From Citrobacter arsenatis (GTDB taxonomy: Bacteria; Pseudomonadota; Gammaproteobacteria; Enterobacterales; Enterobacteriaceae), in assembly GCF_004353845.1 (NCBI RefSeq), contig NZ_CP037864.1, positions 372,001-436,000 on the forward strand: DNA of 64,000 nt, in the 5' to 3' direction. The notes under the pieces are model-generated. The model did no database searches. It worked only from the letters and a program-made list of their open reading frames with translations, and was not told the DNA's origin. Below, in pieces: positions 9,308 to 16,830 of the stretch (its first letter is position 1; every line of letters begins with the position of its first letter). The position numbers and the translations under genes are program-made.

Positions 9308-9631
9308 TTACAGGCGGTGGCGGTAGTCGCTGGGGGTACGGTCAAACTCGCGGCGAAACACGCGCGAGAAGGTTTGTTGCGATACATAACCAAGATCCAT
9401 CGCGATATCGAAAATAGGTCGCTCAGTCGTTCGCAGTTCAACGGCGGCCAGTAAAAGTCGACGCTGGCGGATATAGTCTCCCAACGTCTGGCGCATCACC
9501 GTGCGGAACATTCTCTGTAAATACCACTTCGAGTAACCTGATTTTTTCGCCACCGCCTCAATGTTCAGTGGCTGATCGATATGGTCGTCAATCCATTCAA
9601 TAAGGGTCTGAATAATCTGCTGATGGGACAT
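9308..9631 (-). CDS. soxS: Superoxide response regulator SoxS
   Basis: AraC/XylS-family transcription activator of 107 residues consisting of just the DNA-binding domain, with two helix-turn-helix motifs (NIEAVAKKSGYSKWYLQRMF and MDLGYVSQQTFSRVFRREF). It switches on superoxide-resistance genes when its own synthesis is induced by oxidised SoxR. It is divergent from soxR with the SoxR operator between them, the standard two-stage arrangement. Confidence 0.97.
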   Translation of the reverse strand: MSHQQIIQTLIEWIDDHIDQPLNIEAVAKKSGYSKWYLQRMFRTVMRQTLGDYIRQRRLLLAAVELRTTERPIFDIAMDLGYVSQQTFSRVFRREFDRTPSDYRHRL

Positions 9632-9688
9632 AGGGCTGCCTCTTTCTCAGTATTCGATTCGTCGTTTTGTCTGCGGGCGAGTATAATT

Positions 9689-9706
9689 CCTCAAGTTAAC
9701 TTGAGG
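9689..9706. promoter_or_regulatory. SoxR operator in the soxS promoter
   Basis: The 18-bp perfect palindrome cctcaagttaacttgagg lies between divergent soxS and soxR and is the recognised SoxR-binding site, placed between the -35 and -10 of soxS. Confidence 0.93.
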
Positions 9707-9717
9707 TAAAGCGATTT

Positions 9718-10176
9718 ATGGAAAAGAAATTACCCCGGATAAAAGCGTTGCTCACGCCAGGTGAAGTCGCCAGGCGTAGCGGCGTGGCGGTATCAACCCT
9801 GCATTTCTATGAAAGCAAAGGGTTAATCAGCAGTATGCGCAACAGCGGCAATCAGCGCCGATATAAACGAGATGTGTTGCGTTACGTGGCGATTATAAAA
9901 ATTGCTCAACGTATCGGGATCCCGCTGTCCACGATCGGTGACGCGCTCGGTGTATTACCTGAAGGACATTCCCTCAGTGCTAAAGAGTGGAAACAGCTCT
10001 CTTCGCAATGGCGTGAAGAGTTGGACCGACGCATTCATACTCTGGTGGCGCTACGCGATGAACTGGATGGATGTATTGGTTGCGGTTGTTTGTCGCGCAG
10101 CGATTGCCCGTTGCGTAACCCTGGCGATCAGCTTGGCGAGCAGGGGACCGGGGCGCGCCTGCTGGAAGATGATTGA
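9718..10176 (+). CDS. soxR: Redox-sensing MerR-family activator SoxR
   Basis: Homodimeric [2Fe-2S] sensor whose oxidation or nitrosylation activates soxS transcription. The 152 residues contain an N-terminal MerR winged helix-turn-helix (LTPGEVARRSGVAVSTLHFY), a dimerisation helix and the cluster motif CIGCGCLSRSDC, with cysteines at 119, 122, 124 and 130. E. coli SoxR has 154 residues; the two terminal residues are lacking here. The transcript ends at a hairpin that also terminates SraL on the other strand. Confidence 0.97.
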   Translation: MEKKLPRIKALLTPGEVARRSGVAVSTLHFYESKGLISSMRNSGNQRRYKRDVLRYVAIIKIAQRIGIPLSTIGDALGVLPEGHSLSAKEWKQLSSQWREELDRRIHTLVALRDELDGCIGCGCLSRSDCPLRNPGDQLGEQGTGARLLEDD

Positions 10177-10181
10177 TTGGT

Positions 10182-10321
10182 ATAAAACTAAAGCGCCACA
10201 GAGGGCGCTTTAGTTTGGTTCCGGTCTTTGTCTTTCACTCTATCCCGCTGGTTCACGGGAGGGTTTCCCCCGACATCAACACCCCTCAGTCGAGCACATT
10301 AGGGGAGGTTCCGGCCTGTGT
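10182..10321 (-). ncRNA. sraL: Small RNA SraL (RyjA)
   Basis: On the minus strand downstream of soxR, the segment has the landmarks I recall from SraL: a 5' part beginning aggccggaacctccccta, a central hairpin (gtgttgatgtcggggg region) and a 3' terminator stem whose arms are aaactaaagcgcc and ggcgctttagttt followed by a T-rich end. The length of about 140 nt and the position between soxR and ghxP agree with E. coli and Salmonella. SraL is RpoS-dependent and known to target tig and rho mRNAs; a tacattat-type -10 lies just upstream of the proposed 5' end. The exact 5' end is inferred. Confidence 0.8.
10185..10216. terminator. Bidirectional terminator shared by soxR and SraL
   Basis: Perfect arms aaactaaagcgcc (10185-10197) and ggcgctttagttt (10204-10216) with a six-base loop. 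A-rich on the left and T-rich on the right, it can end soxR (+) and SraL (-). Confidence 0.85.
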
Positions 10322-10485
10322 TGATAATGTAAGTGTAAGCCACCTCTCTCCATTTGCCAGTGAAATGATGATTTTTTAGCCAAAAAATTTCCCGCATCTT
10401 CACCTGTTTTCTTGCGCGAGTTGCGCGAAATAGGCACTCCGATGTTGTAATAACTCCGCGAAATTTGTTGCCAAATTGCGCATTG

Positions 10486-10501
10486 ACGATAACGTTTGCG
10501 C
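10486..10501. promoter_or_regulatory. PurR-like operator 1
   Basis: acgataacgtttgcgc matches 13 of 16 positions of the PurR consensus ACGCAAACGTTTGCGT. It lies 256 bases upstream of the purine-base importer gene ghxP. Confidence 0.6.
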
Positions 10502-10627
10502 ATCGACTGATTATTTATTGCGCGTTATAAGAAGAAATGAGTAAAAAGCGGCAAAGTTCGGTTGAAAACCAGCGTAAGATCGCTGGATAATCGTTTGCTT
10601 TTTTTACCACCCGTTTTTTATGCGCGG

Positions 10628-10643
10628 AGCTAAACGTTTGCTT
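10628..10643. promoter_or_regulatory. PurR-like operator 2
   Basis: agctaaacgtttgctt keeps the invariant aaacgtttgc core of the PurR box (12 of 16 positions). It is 114 bases upstream of the ghxP start. Confidence 0.6.
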
Positions 10644-10756
10644 TTTTGCGACACCCCTATTGACGCAAACCTGGCACATGGAGAAAACGTTTAGCAGGCA
10701 GTGGATTGTCCAGCACGCATAATGACGAAAAAATAAACTCTCAGGGGATGTTTTCT

Positions 10757-12106
10757 ATGTCTACGCCTTCAGCGCGTACCGGCGGCTCACTCGACGCCTG
10801 GTTTAAAATTTCGCTCCGCGGCAGTACCGTTCGTCAGGAAGTCGTTGCCGGATTAACGACCTTCCTGGCCATGGTCTACTCCGTTATCGTAGTTCCGGGG
10901 ATGCTGGGGAAAGCTGGTTTCCCGCCTGCCGCTGTATTTGTGGCGACCTGTCTGGTCGCGGGCGTCGGTTCTATTGTGATGGGGCTGTGGGCAAATCTGC
11001 CGCTGGCGATTGGCTGTGCCATTTCTCTGACCGCGTTTACCGCATTCAGTCTGGTACTGGGCCAACATATCAGCGTGCCCGTTGCTCTCGGCGCAGTATT
11101 CCTGATGGGTGTCCTGTTTACCATCATCTCCGCGACTGGTATTCGTAGCTGGATCCTGCGCAATCTACCGCAGGGAGTTGCGCACGGTACGGGGATTGGT
11201 ATCGGCCTGTTCCTGCTGCTGATTGCGGCAAACGGCGTTGGTCTGGTGATTAAAAACCCGCTGGACGGCCTGCCGGTTGCGCTGGGCGACTTCGATACCT
11301 TCCCGGTGATCATGTCGCTGATTGGTCTGGCGGTGATTATTGGTCTCGAAAAACTGAAAGTACCGGGCGGCATCCTGCTGACCATTATCGGTATTTCCAT
11401 CGTCGGCCTGATTTTTGACCCAGCCGTACATTTCTCCGGTATTTTTGCCATGCCGTCGCTGAGTGACGAGAATGGTAACTCGCTGATTGGCAGCCTGGAT
11501 ATTATGGGCGCGCTGAATCCGATCGTACTGCCGAGCGTGCTGGCGCTGGTCATGACCGCTGTCTTCGATGCGACCGGAACCATCCGCGCGGTGGCCGGAC
11601 AGGCGAACCTGCTGGATAAAGACGGACAGATTATTGACGGTGGCAAAGCGCTGACCACCGACTCACTGAGCAGCGTGTTCTCTGGTCTGGTGGGGGCTGC
11701 TCCGGCGGCAGTTTATATTGAATCCGCAGCGGGTACGGCGGCAGGCGGTAAAACCGGTCTGACGGCGATCACCGTTGGCGTACTGTTCCTGCTGATCCTG
11801 TTCCTTTCTCCGCTCTCTTATCTTGTTCCTGTGTACGCAACGGCGCCTGCGCTGATGTATGTGGGTCTGTTGATGCTGAGCAACGTCGCGAAAATCGACT
11901 TTGCTGACTTTGTCGACGCTATGGCGGGACTGGTAACGGCCGTATTTATCGTGCTGACCTGTAACATCGTTACCGGCATTATGATTGGCTTTGCTACCCT
12001 GGTGATTGGCCGTATCGTCTCTGGCGAATGGCGCAAATTGAACATCGGTACGGTGGTCATTGCCATCGCGCTGGTGGCCTTCTACGCTGGTGGTTGGGCT
12101 ATCTGA
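10757..12106 (+). CDS. ghxP: Guanine/hypoxanthine permease GhxP (YjcD)
   Basis: Proton-coupled purine importer of the NCS2/AzgA-like family with high affinity for guanine and hypoxanthine. The 449-residue protein aligns fully with E. coli GhxP and has 12-14 hydrophobic segments. Conserved NCS2 signatures include FDATGTIRAVAGQANLL and SGLVGAAPAAVYIESAAGT. I start at ATG 10757 (MSTPSARTGG), preceded by tcagggga; the earlier in-frame start at 10706 adds 17 residues absent from E. coli. PurR-like boxes upstream fit purine repression. A strong hairpin follows. Confidence 0.96.
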   Translation: MSTPSARTGGSLDAWFKISLRGSTVRQEVVAGLTTFLAMVYSVIVVPGMLGKAGFPPAAVFVATCLVAGVGSIVMGLWANLPLAIGCAISLTAFTAFSLVLGQHISVPVALGAVFLMGVLFTIISATGIRSWILRNLPQGVAHGTGIGIGLFLLLIAANGVGLVIKNPLDGLPVALGDFDTFPVIMSLIGLAVIIGLEKLKVPGGILLTIIGISIVGLIFDPAVHFSGIFAMPSLSDENGNSLIGSLDIMGALNPIVLPSVLALVMTAVFDATGTIRAVAGQANLLDKDGQIIDGGKALTTDSLSSVFSGLVGAAPAAVYIESAAGTAAGGKTGLTAITVGVLFLLILFLSPLSYLVPVYATAPALMYVGLLMLSNVAKIDFADFVDAMAGLVTAVFIVLTCNIVTGIMIGFATLVIGRIVSGEWRKLNIGTVVIAIALVAFYAGGWAI

Positions 12107-12130
12107 TCCTCATCCGCTGAAGATCCTTAA

Positions 12131-12162
12131 AACGGGTGGCTTTGGCCGCCCGTTTTTATTTT
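12131..12162 (+). terminator. ghxP terminator
   Basis: aaaacgggtggctttggccgcccgttttta: a GC stem (acgggtggc/gccgcccgt) followed by T-rich sequence, 25 bases after the ghxP stop. Confidence 0.85.
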
Positions 12163-12263
12163 CAGAACACACTCGTTGTCTTTTGCGTTACTCTCAAGTA
12201 GATAGAATTGAGGCACGACGCCTCTCATTAGCAATCATAAGAAACATCGCAAACAGGGAACGC

Positions 12264-13910
12264 ATGGAAATCTTTTTCACCATACTCATCATGACCCTTG
12301 TGGTCTCGCTGTCGGGGGTATTTACTCGCGTATTGCCCTTCCAACTCCCTTTACCCCTTATGCAGATCGCCATCGGCGCCTTGCTGGCGTGGCCGACGTT
12401 TGGTTTGCATGTGGAATTCGATCCTGAGCTGTTTCTGGTTCTCTTCATCCCGCCACTGCTCTTTGCCGATGGTTGGAAGACGCCAACACGTGAGTTTCTC
12501 GAGCACGGGCGAGAGATCTTCGGCCTTGCGCTGGCGCTGGTGCTGGTCACGGTGGTCGGGATTGGCTTTATGATTTACTGGCTGGTGCCGGGGATCCCTC
12601 TCATCCCGGCCTTTGCGCTGGCCGCCGTCCTGTCACCAACCGATGCCGTGGCGCTTTCCGGCATTGTGGGGGAGGGACGCATACCGAAGAAAATTATGGG
12701 TATTCTGCAGGGCGAAGCGTTGATGAACGATGCCTCCGGCCTGGTGTCATTAAAATTTGCCGTCGCCGTGGCGATGGGCACGATGGTGTTTACCGTTGGT
12801 GGCGCAACGCTTGAATTCTTCAAGGTTGCGATTGGCGGTATCCTGGCCGGTTTTGTCGTCAGTTGGTTGTACGGGCGCTCCCTGCGTTTTCTCAGCCGCT
12901 GGGGTGGCGATGAACCGGCAACGCAAATCGTTCTGCTGTTCCTGCTGCCGTTTGCGTCTTACCTGATTGCGGAACACATTGGTGTCTCCGGCATCCTCGC
13001 GGCGGTCGCTGCCGGGATGACGATTACCCGTTCCGGGGTGATGCGTCGCGCGCCGCTGGCGATGCGTTTGCGTGCTAACAGTACCTGGGCGATGCTGGAG
13101 TTTGTGTTTAACGGTATGGTGTTCTTGCTGTTAGGGCTGCAGTTGCCGGGCATTCTGGAGTCTTCTTTGGCAGCGGCAGAAGCTGACCCGAATGTTGAAA
13201 TCTGGATGCTGTTTACCGATATCGTGCTGATTTACGTGGCGCTGATGCTGGTACGTTTTGGCTGGTTGTGGACCATGAAGAAGTTCAGCCTGCGCTTCCT
13301 GAAGAAAAAACCGATGGAGTTTGGATCCTGGACGACGCGTGAAATCCTGATTGCCTCGTTTGCGGGCGTGCGTGGGGCGATTACCCTCGCCGGTGTGCTC
13401 TCCATTCCGCTGTTGCTACCGGATGGTAGCGGCTTCCCGGCGCGATATGAGCTGATCTTCCTGGCCGCGGGCGTGATTCTGTTCTCGCTGTTTGTTGGCG
13501 TGGTGATGTTGCCGATTCTGCTACAGCATCTGGAAGTGGCAGACCATTCGCAGCAGCAGAAAGAGGAACGTATTGCCCGCGCAGCTACGGCGGAAGTGGC
13601 GATTGTCGCCATCCAGAAAATGGAGGAGCGTCTGGCTGCGGACAGCGAAGAGAACATCGATAACCAGTTGCTCACCGAGGTGAGTTCACGTGTCATCGGT
13701 AACCTGCGTCGACGCGCCGACGGACGCAACGACGTGGAAAGCTCGATGCAGGAAGAAAACCTCGAGCGACGTTTCCGTCTGGCAGCGCTGCGCTCAGAGC
13801 GCGCGGAGCTTTATCACCTGCGCGCCACGCGGGAAATCAGCAATGAGACGCTGCAAAAGCTGCTGCACGATCTGGATTTGCTGGAAGCGTTGTTGATCGA
13901 GAACCAATAA
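12264..13910 (+). CDS. yjcE: Putative Na+/H+ exchanger YjcE (CPA1 family)
   Basis: Predicted monovalent cation:proton antiporter of the CPA1/NhaP-like family. From ATG 12264 the protein has 548 residues and aligns with E. coli YjcE. Twelve or so membrane helices occupy residues 1 to about 420, with the family motifs LSPTDAVALSGI and GEALMNDASGLV (the likely ion-binding acidic residues), followed by a charged cytoplasmic helical tail of about 120 residues. The start is set by homology and by acaggga upstream; in-frame codons back to 12060 overlap ghxP and its terminator and are not used. The physiological substrate is not firmly known. Confidence 0.94.
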   Translation: MEIFFTILIMTLVVSLSGVFTRVLPFQLPLPLMQIAIGALLAWPTFGLHVEFDPELFLVLFIPPLLFADGWKTPTREFLEHGREIFGLALALVLVTVVGIGFMIYWLVPGIPLIPAFALAAVLSPTDAVALSGIVGEGRIPKKIMGILQGEALMNDASGLVSLKFAVAVAMGTMVFTVGGATLEFFKVAIGGILAGFVVSWLYGRSLRFLSRWGGDEPATQIVLLFLLPFASYLIAEHIGVSGILAAVAAGMTITRSGVMRRAPLAMRLRANSTWAMLEFVFNGMVFLLLGLQLPGILESSLAAAEADPNVEIWMLFTDIVLIYVALMLVRFGWLWTMKKFSLRFLKKKPMEFGSWTTREILIASFAGVRGAITLAGVLSIPLLLPDGSGFPARYELIFLAAGVILFSLFVGVVMLPILLQHLEVADHSQQQKEERIARAATAEVAIVAIQKMEERLAADSEENIDNQLLTEVSSRVIGNLRRRADGRNDVESSMQEENLERRFRLAALRSERAELYHLRATREISNETLQKLLHDLDLLEALLIENQ

Positions 13911-14044
13911 ACGGGTGTGCCTGATGGCGCGCAGCCGCTGCAAAAAATTATTCATCGTGTAATTTGCGAGCGGCTTTCCTGAATGAATCCATCTCTCTTG
14001 TCGATTCCCTCTTTTCTCCATACGGTTGAGGAAAGGGGGGAAAC

Positions 14045-14536
14045 ATGTCCAACTATCGACGAAATTATATCAATGGGGGAACCTGGTTTTTTACGGTGAA
14101 CCTACAGGACCGTCGAAGCCATCTTCTGACAGCCAACATTCACGCGCTTCGTTGTGCAATCGCTGCGGTCAAAACGGCTAGACCATTTCGGATCAATGCG
14201 TGGGTCGTATTACCGGAGCATATGCATTGTATATGGACGTTACCTGACAATGATGCGGATTTTTCCTCTCGCTGGCGGGACATTAAGAAGCATTTCACCC
14301 ACTCATTGTCTGCACGACATATCTGGCAATCTCGCTTTTGGGAGCACACCATCCGTGATGAGCACGATTATCGCCAGCATGTTGATTATATTTACATTAA
14401 CCCGGTGAAGCACTGTTGGGTTAAACAGGTACATGCCTGGCCATTTTCAACATTTCATCGCGACGTGAGGCGTGGTTTGTACCCGCAAAATTGGGCCGGT
14501 GAAATAATGGATTTTAATGTGGGAGAACGTGCCTGA
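14045..14536 (+). CDS. REP-associated tyrosine transposase (RAYT, Y1/HUH family)
   Basis: Domesticated single-copy transposase of the TnpA_REP family, related to IS200/IS605 Y1 enzymes, thought to mobilise or shape REP palindromes. The 163 residues keep the metal-binding HUH-type motif PEHMHCIW (two His separated by one residue), the catalytic-helix segment DYIYINPVKH with the candidate nucleophile Tyr near residue 117-119, and a WEHTIRDEHDY lead-in. It starts at ATG 14045 behind aaaggggggaaac. REP units begin five bases before its stop codon, so the stop lies in REP sequence. It sits where yjcF lies in E. coli K-12, beside cidR. Confidence 0.93.
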   Translation: MSNYRRNYINGGTWFFTVNLQDRRSHLLTANIHALRCAIAAVKTARPFRINAWVVLPEHMHCIWTLPDNDADFSSRWRDIKKHFTHSLSARHIWQSRFWEHTIRDEHDYRQHVDYIYINPVKHCWVKQVHAWPFSTFHRDVRRGLYPQNWAGEIMDFNVGERA

Positions 14537-14699
14537 TGCGCTACGCTTATCAGGCCTACAAAACCGGTAATAGCGATGTAGGCCGGATAAGGCGTTAGCC
14601 GCATCCGGCGAAGATTGTACCTGATGCGCTACGCTTATCAGGCCTACAAAATCGGTAATCGCGATGTAGGCCGGATAAGGCGTTAGCCGCATCCGGCAT
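14531..14699. repeat. Two REP pairs downstream of the RAYT gene
   Basis: Two tandem units, beginning at about 14531 and 14620 (period 89), each with gcctgatgcgctacgcttat and an inverted gtaggccggataaggcgtta. They fill the gap between convergent RAYT and cidR and include the RAYT stop codon (gcc-TGA-tgcg). Confidence 0.93.
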
Positions 14700-14700
14700 T

Positions 14701-15591
14701 TTATGACTCTTGCGTTAGCCAAAATCCTTCACAACATTTGAGCCACGCCTGGGCGCTGTGCGACAGATATACGCCATCACGCCAAATCATTCCTAACTGC
14801 CAGCGTAAATCGCTCTCCAGGGGGATCCAGCGCAGCGTTTGCTTATCCAGGCGCTGGCAAATAGGTTCCGGTAAAATGGCGATCCCGACTCCGGCTTGCA
14901 CCATTGCCGCCAGAAAATCCCACTGCCCGCTGCGTACCGCGATGCGGGGCTTAACGTTGTGCTGGCTAAAAAGCTCAAGCAATTGGCGGCTCAACGCGAA
15001 ATCTTCGTTATAGATAAGCAGCGGATGTTCCGCTAAAGCCTCAGGGGAAATGGAGTCGCATGTTGTCCATTGACCGGAGCGGGGGACCAGCACGCACAGC
15101 GGATGGCTAAAAAGCGGTAAGGTTGCCAGACCGCTCTCTTCTTCAACCGGCAGCGCGGTCATCGCGACATCCAGATCGCCATTCATCACCGCCTGCTGGA
15201 CGGTTAAGCCGCCAAATTCAGATACCTTCAGCTCAACGCCAGGATAGCGCTGGCGAAACAGGCTGATAGGCCCGGCCATCAACATACCGACCATGGGCGG
15301 GATACCGAGGCGCAGCACGCCCTTGTTGAGGTGATTAATGTCGCTGAGTTCTGCTTCGAGCTGGCGAAACTCGGCAAGGATCGCCAGACCACGTTCGAAA
15401 ACGACCTGCCCGGTATCGGTTAACAACAGCCGCCGACCGTCGCGGATTAACAGCGTGCAGTTAAGCTCGTCTTCAAGGTTCTTCAACATCTTGCTGATGG
15501 TGGGTTGGGTGACAAAAAGCTTCTCCGCTGCGCGGGTAAAGCTCTGCTGACGAACTACCTCAACAAAATAGCGCAGCGTTCTGATATCCAT
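14701..15591 (-). CDS. cidR: LysR-family regulator, CidR type
   Basis: LysR-type transcription factor of 296 residues with an N-terminal winged helix-turn-helix (MDIRTLRYFVEVVRQQSFTR; AEKLFVTQPTISKMLKNLE) and a periplasmic-binding-protein-like effector domain from about residue 90. It is transcribed away from cidA with 101 bases between, the classic layout for a LysR regulator of the divergent operon. By analogy with Bacillus/Staphylococcus CidR it would sense acetate or pyruvate overflow and activate cidAB; effector and target are inferred from position. The stop lies at the edge of the REP pair. Confidence 0.82.
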   Translation of the reverse strand: MDIRTLRYFVEVVRQQSFTRAAEKLFVTQPTISKMLKNLEDELNCTLLIRDGRRLLLTDTGQVVFERGLAILAEFRQLEAELSDINHLNKGVLRLGIPPMVGMLMAGPISLFRQRYPGVELKVSEFGGLTVQQAVMNGDLDVAMTALPVEEESGLATLPLFSHPLCVLVPRSGQWTTCDSISPEALAEHPLLIYNEDFALSRQLLELFSQHNVKPRIAVRSGQWDFLAAMVQAGVGIAILPEPICQRLDKQTLRWIPLESDLRWQLGMIWRDGVYLSHSAQAWLKCCEGFWLTQES

Positions 15592-15692
15592 GATTATTCC
15601 TTAAGACTATGCCTGCAATGAGTTTAATTCATTTCAGTCCTGCATGGTGGCTCTCTATACTTGCTCTCTCTATTTTTTAAGGACATACCCTC

Positions 15693-16103
15693 ATGGCTGT
15701 GGCGATAAGCCGCGTGACGCCTGCCGTTATTCATCGACTTCAGATACCCGTTCAGGTTCTGTTGTACGCAGGTCTATTTGTATTTGCTCAATATCTTGTC
15801 TCCTGGCTGCATCTGCCGCTTCCTGCCAACCTGGTCGGGATGGTGCTGATGTTGGCGTTGATTGTCTGTCGGGTTATCCCGCTGAACTGGATCCGCGCTG
15901 GCGCTCGCTGGTTACTGGCTGAAATGCTGCTGTTTTTTGTCCCGGCGGTGGTTGCAGTCGTCAACTACACGCAGCTGTTGTTGGTCGATGGCTGGCGCAT
16001 ATTTTCCGTCATTGCGCTAAGTACGCTGATGGTGCTTGGCGCAACGGCGTGGGTGGTAGATAAAGTGTATCGCTATGAAATGAGCAGGCTAAACCGTGAG
16101 TAA
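15693..16103 (+). CDS. cidA: CidA/LrgA-family holin-like protein
   Basis: A 136-residue inner-membrane protein with four hydrophobic segments (about 20-38, 42-62, 72-94, 100-122) typical of CidA/LrgA. Conserved family residues include LPLPANLVGMVLML and LLFFVPAVVAVV. In Gram-positive bacteria this family affects murein hydrolase export and metabolite transport; some homologues export or import three-carbon acids. The start ATG 15693 follows aaggacataccctc. The gene overlaps cidB by 8 bases. Confidence 0.85.
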   Translation: MAVAISRVTPAVIHRLQIPVQVLLYAGLFVFAQYLVSWLHLPLPANLVGMVLMLALIVCRVIPLNWIRAGARWLLAEMLLFFVPAVVAVVNYTQLLLVDGWRIFSVIALSTLMVLGATAWVVDKVYRYEMSRLNRE

Positions 16104-16785
16104 TTTTCAGCTAAGCGTGCTGTGTCTGGTGATTACGCTGGGCATCTATTTTGCCAATAAGCGCCTGTATCGCCGTTTTCGTAAATTACCATTGATGCCG
16201 TTAGTGCTCACTCCGGCGCTATTGGTGCTGATGCTGGTCTTTGGGCATATCTCCTGGCAAAACTATATTGGTGAATCACACTGGCTGCTGTGGTTGTTAG
16301 GACCTGCGACCATCGCCTTTGCCGTTCCGGTTTATGACAATCTCGCCGTGATTAAGCGCCACTGGATGTCGTTGACGGCGGGCGTGGTGACGGCAACGCT
16401 GGTAGCCGTCACCAGTTCCGTATGGCTGGCGCGTCTGTTTATGTTGCCTGATGAAATCCAACGCAGTCTGGCGGTACGCTCTGTCACTACGCCGTTTGCG
16501 CTGGCGGCGGCAGAGCCGTTGGGCGGGCAGCCGGACCTGGTGGCATTGTTCGTGGTGGTGACCGGTGTATTTGGTATGGCGGTTGGCGATGTGCTGTTTT
16601 TACGACTTTCCATTCGCGAAGGAATGGCGAAAGGCGCGGGTTTTGGCGCAGCATCGCATGGCGCAGGCACGGCGCGCTCTTATGAGCTGGGTCAGCAGGA
16701 GGGCGTGGTCGCCAGTCTGGTGATGATGCTTTCCGGCGTGGTGATGGTGCTGGTAGCGCCGCTGGTGGCGAGACTGATGTTCTGA
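16096..16785 (+). CDS. cidB: CidB/LrgB-family membrane protein
   Basis: A 229-residue polytopic membrane protein, partner of CidA. The family signature region ALAAAEPLGGQPDLVALFVV and the GAASHGAGTARSYELGQQEG motif near residue 190 are intact. It starts at GTG 16096 inside the end of cidA (GTGAGTAA overlap), so translation is coupled. Homologues form the antiholin/transport pair with CidA; in plants the fused homologue transports glycolate. E. coli K-12 carries the similar yohJ-yohK pair elsewhere. Confidence 0.86.
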   Translation: MSNFQLSVLCLVITLGIYFANKRLYRRFRKLPLMPLVLTPALLVLMLVFGHISWQNYIGESHWLLWLLGPATIAFAVPVYDNLAVIKRHWMSLTAGVVTATLVAVTSSVWLARLFMLPDEIQRSLAVRSVTTPFALAAAEPLGGQPDLVALFVVVTGVFGMAVGDVLFLRLSIREGMAKGAGFGAASHGAGTARSYELGQQEGVVASLVMMLSGVVMVLVAPLVARLMF

Positions 16786-16830
16786 GAAAGGCAGTAATCC
16801 TCCGGCCCGGAAGCCGGAGGAGAGGGAAGA

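Larger units (their letters stand above)
10322..10756. other. Long control/leader region upstream of ghxP
   Basis: About 430 bases without a gene. The left end should hold the SraL promoter (minus strand). The remainder carries two good PurR-like boxes and two weaker aaacgttt/atcgtttgc motifs before the ghxP start. No purine-riboswitch fold was recognised. Confidence 0.55.

Noticed and set aside
10876..11658. 260-residue reading frame opposite ghxP
   Set aside because: Low-complexity Pro/Ser/Ile-rich translation typical of the antisense of a membrane protein gene.
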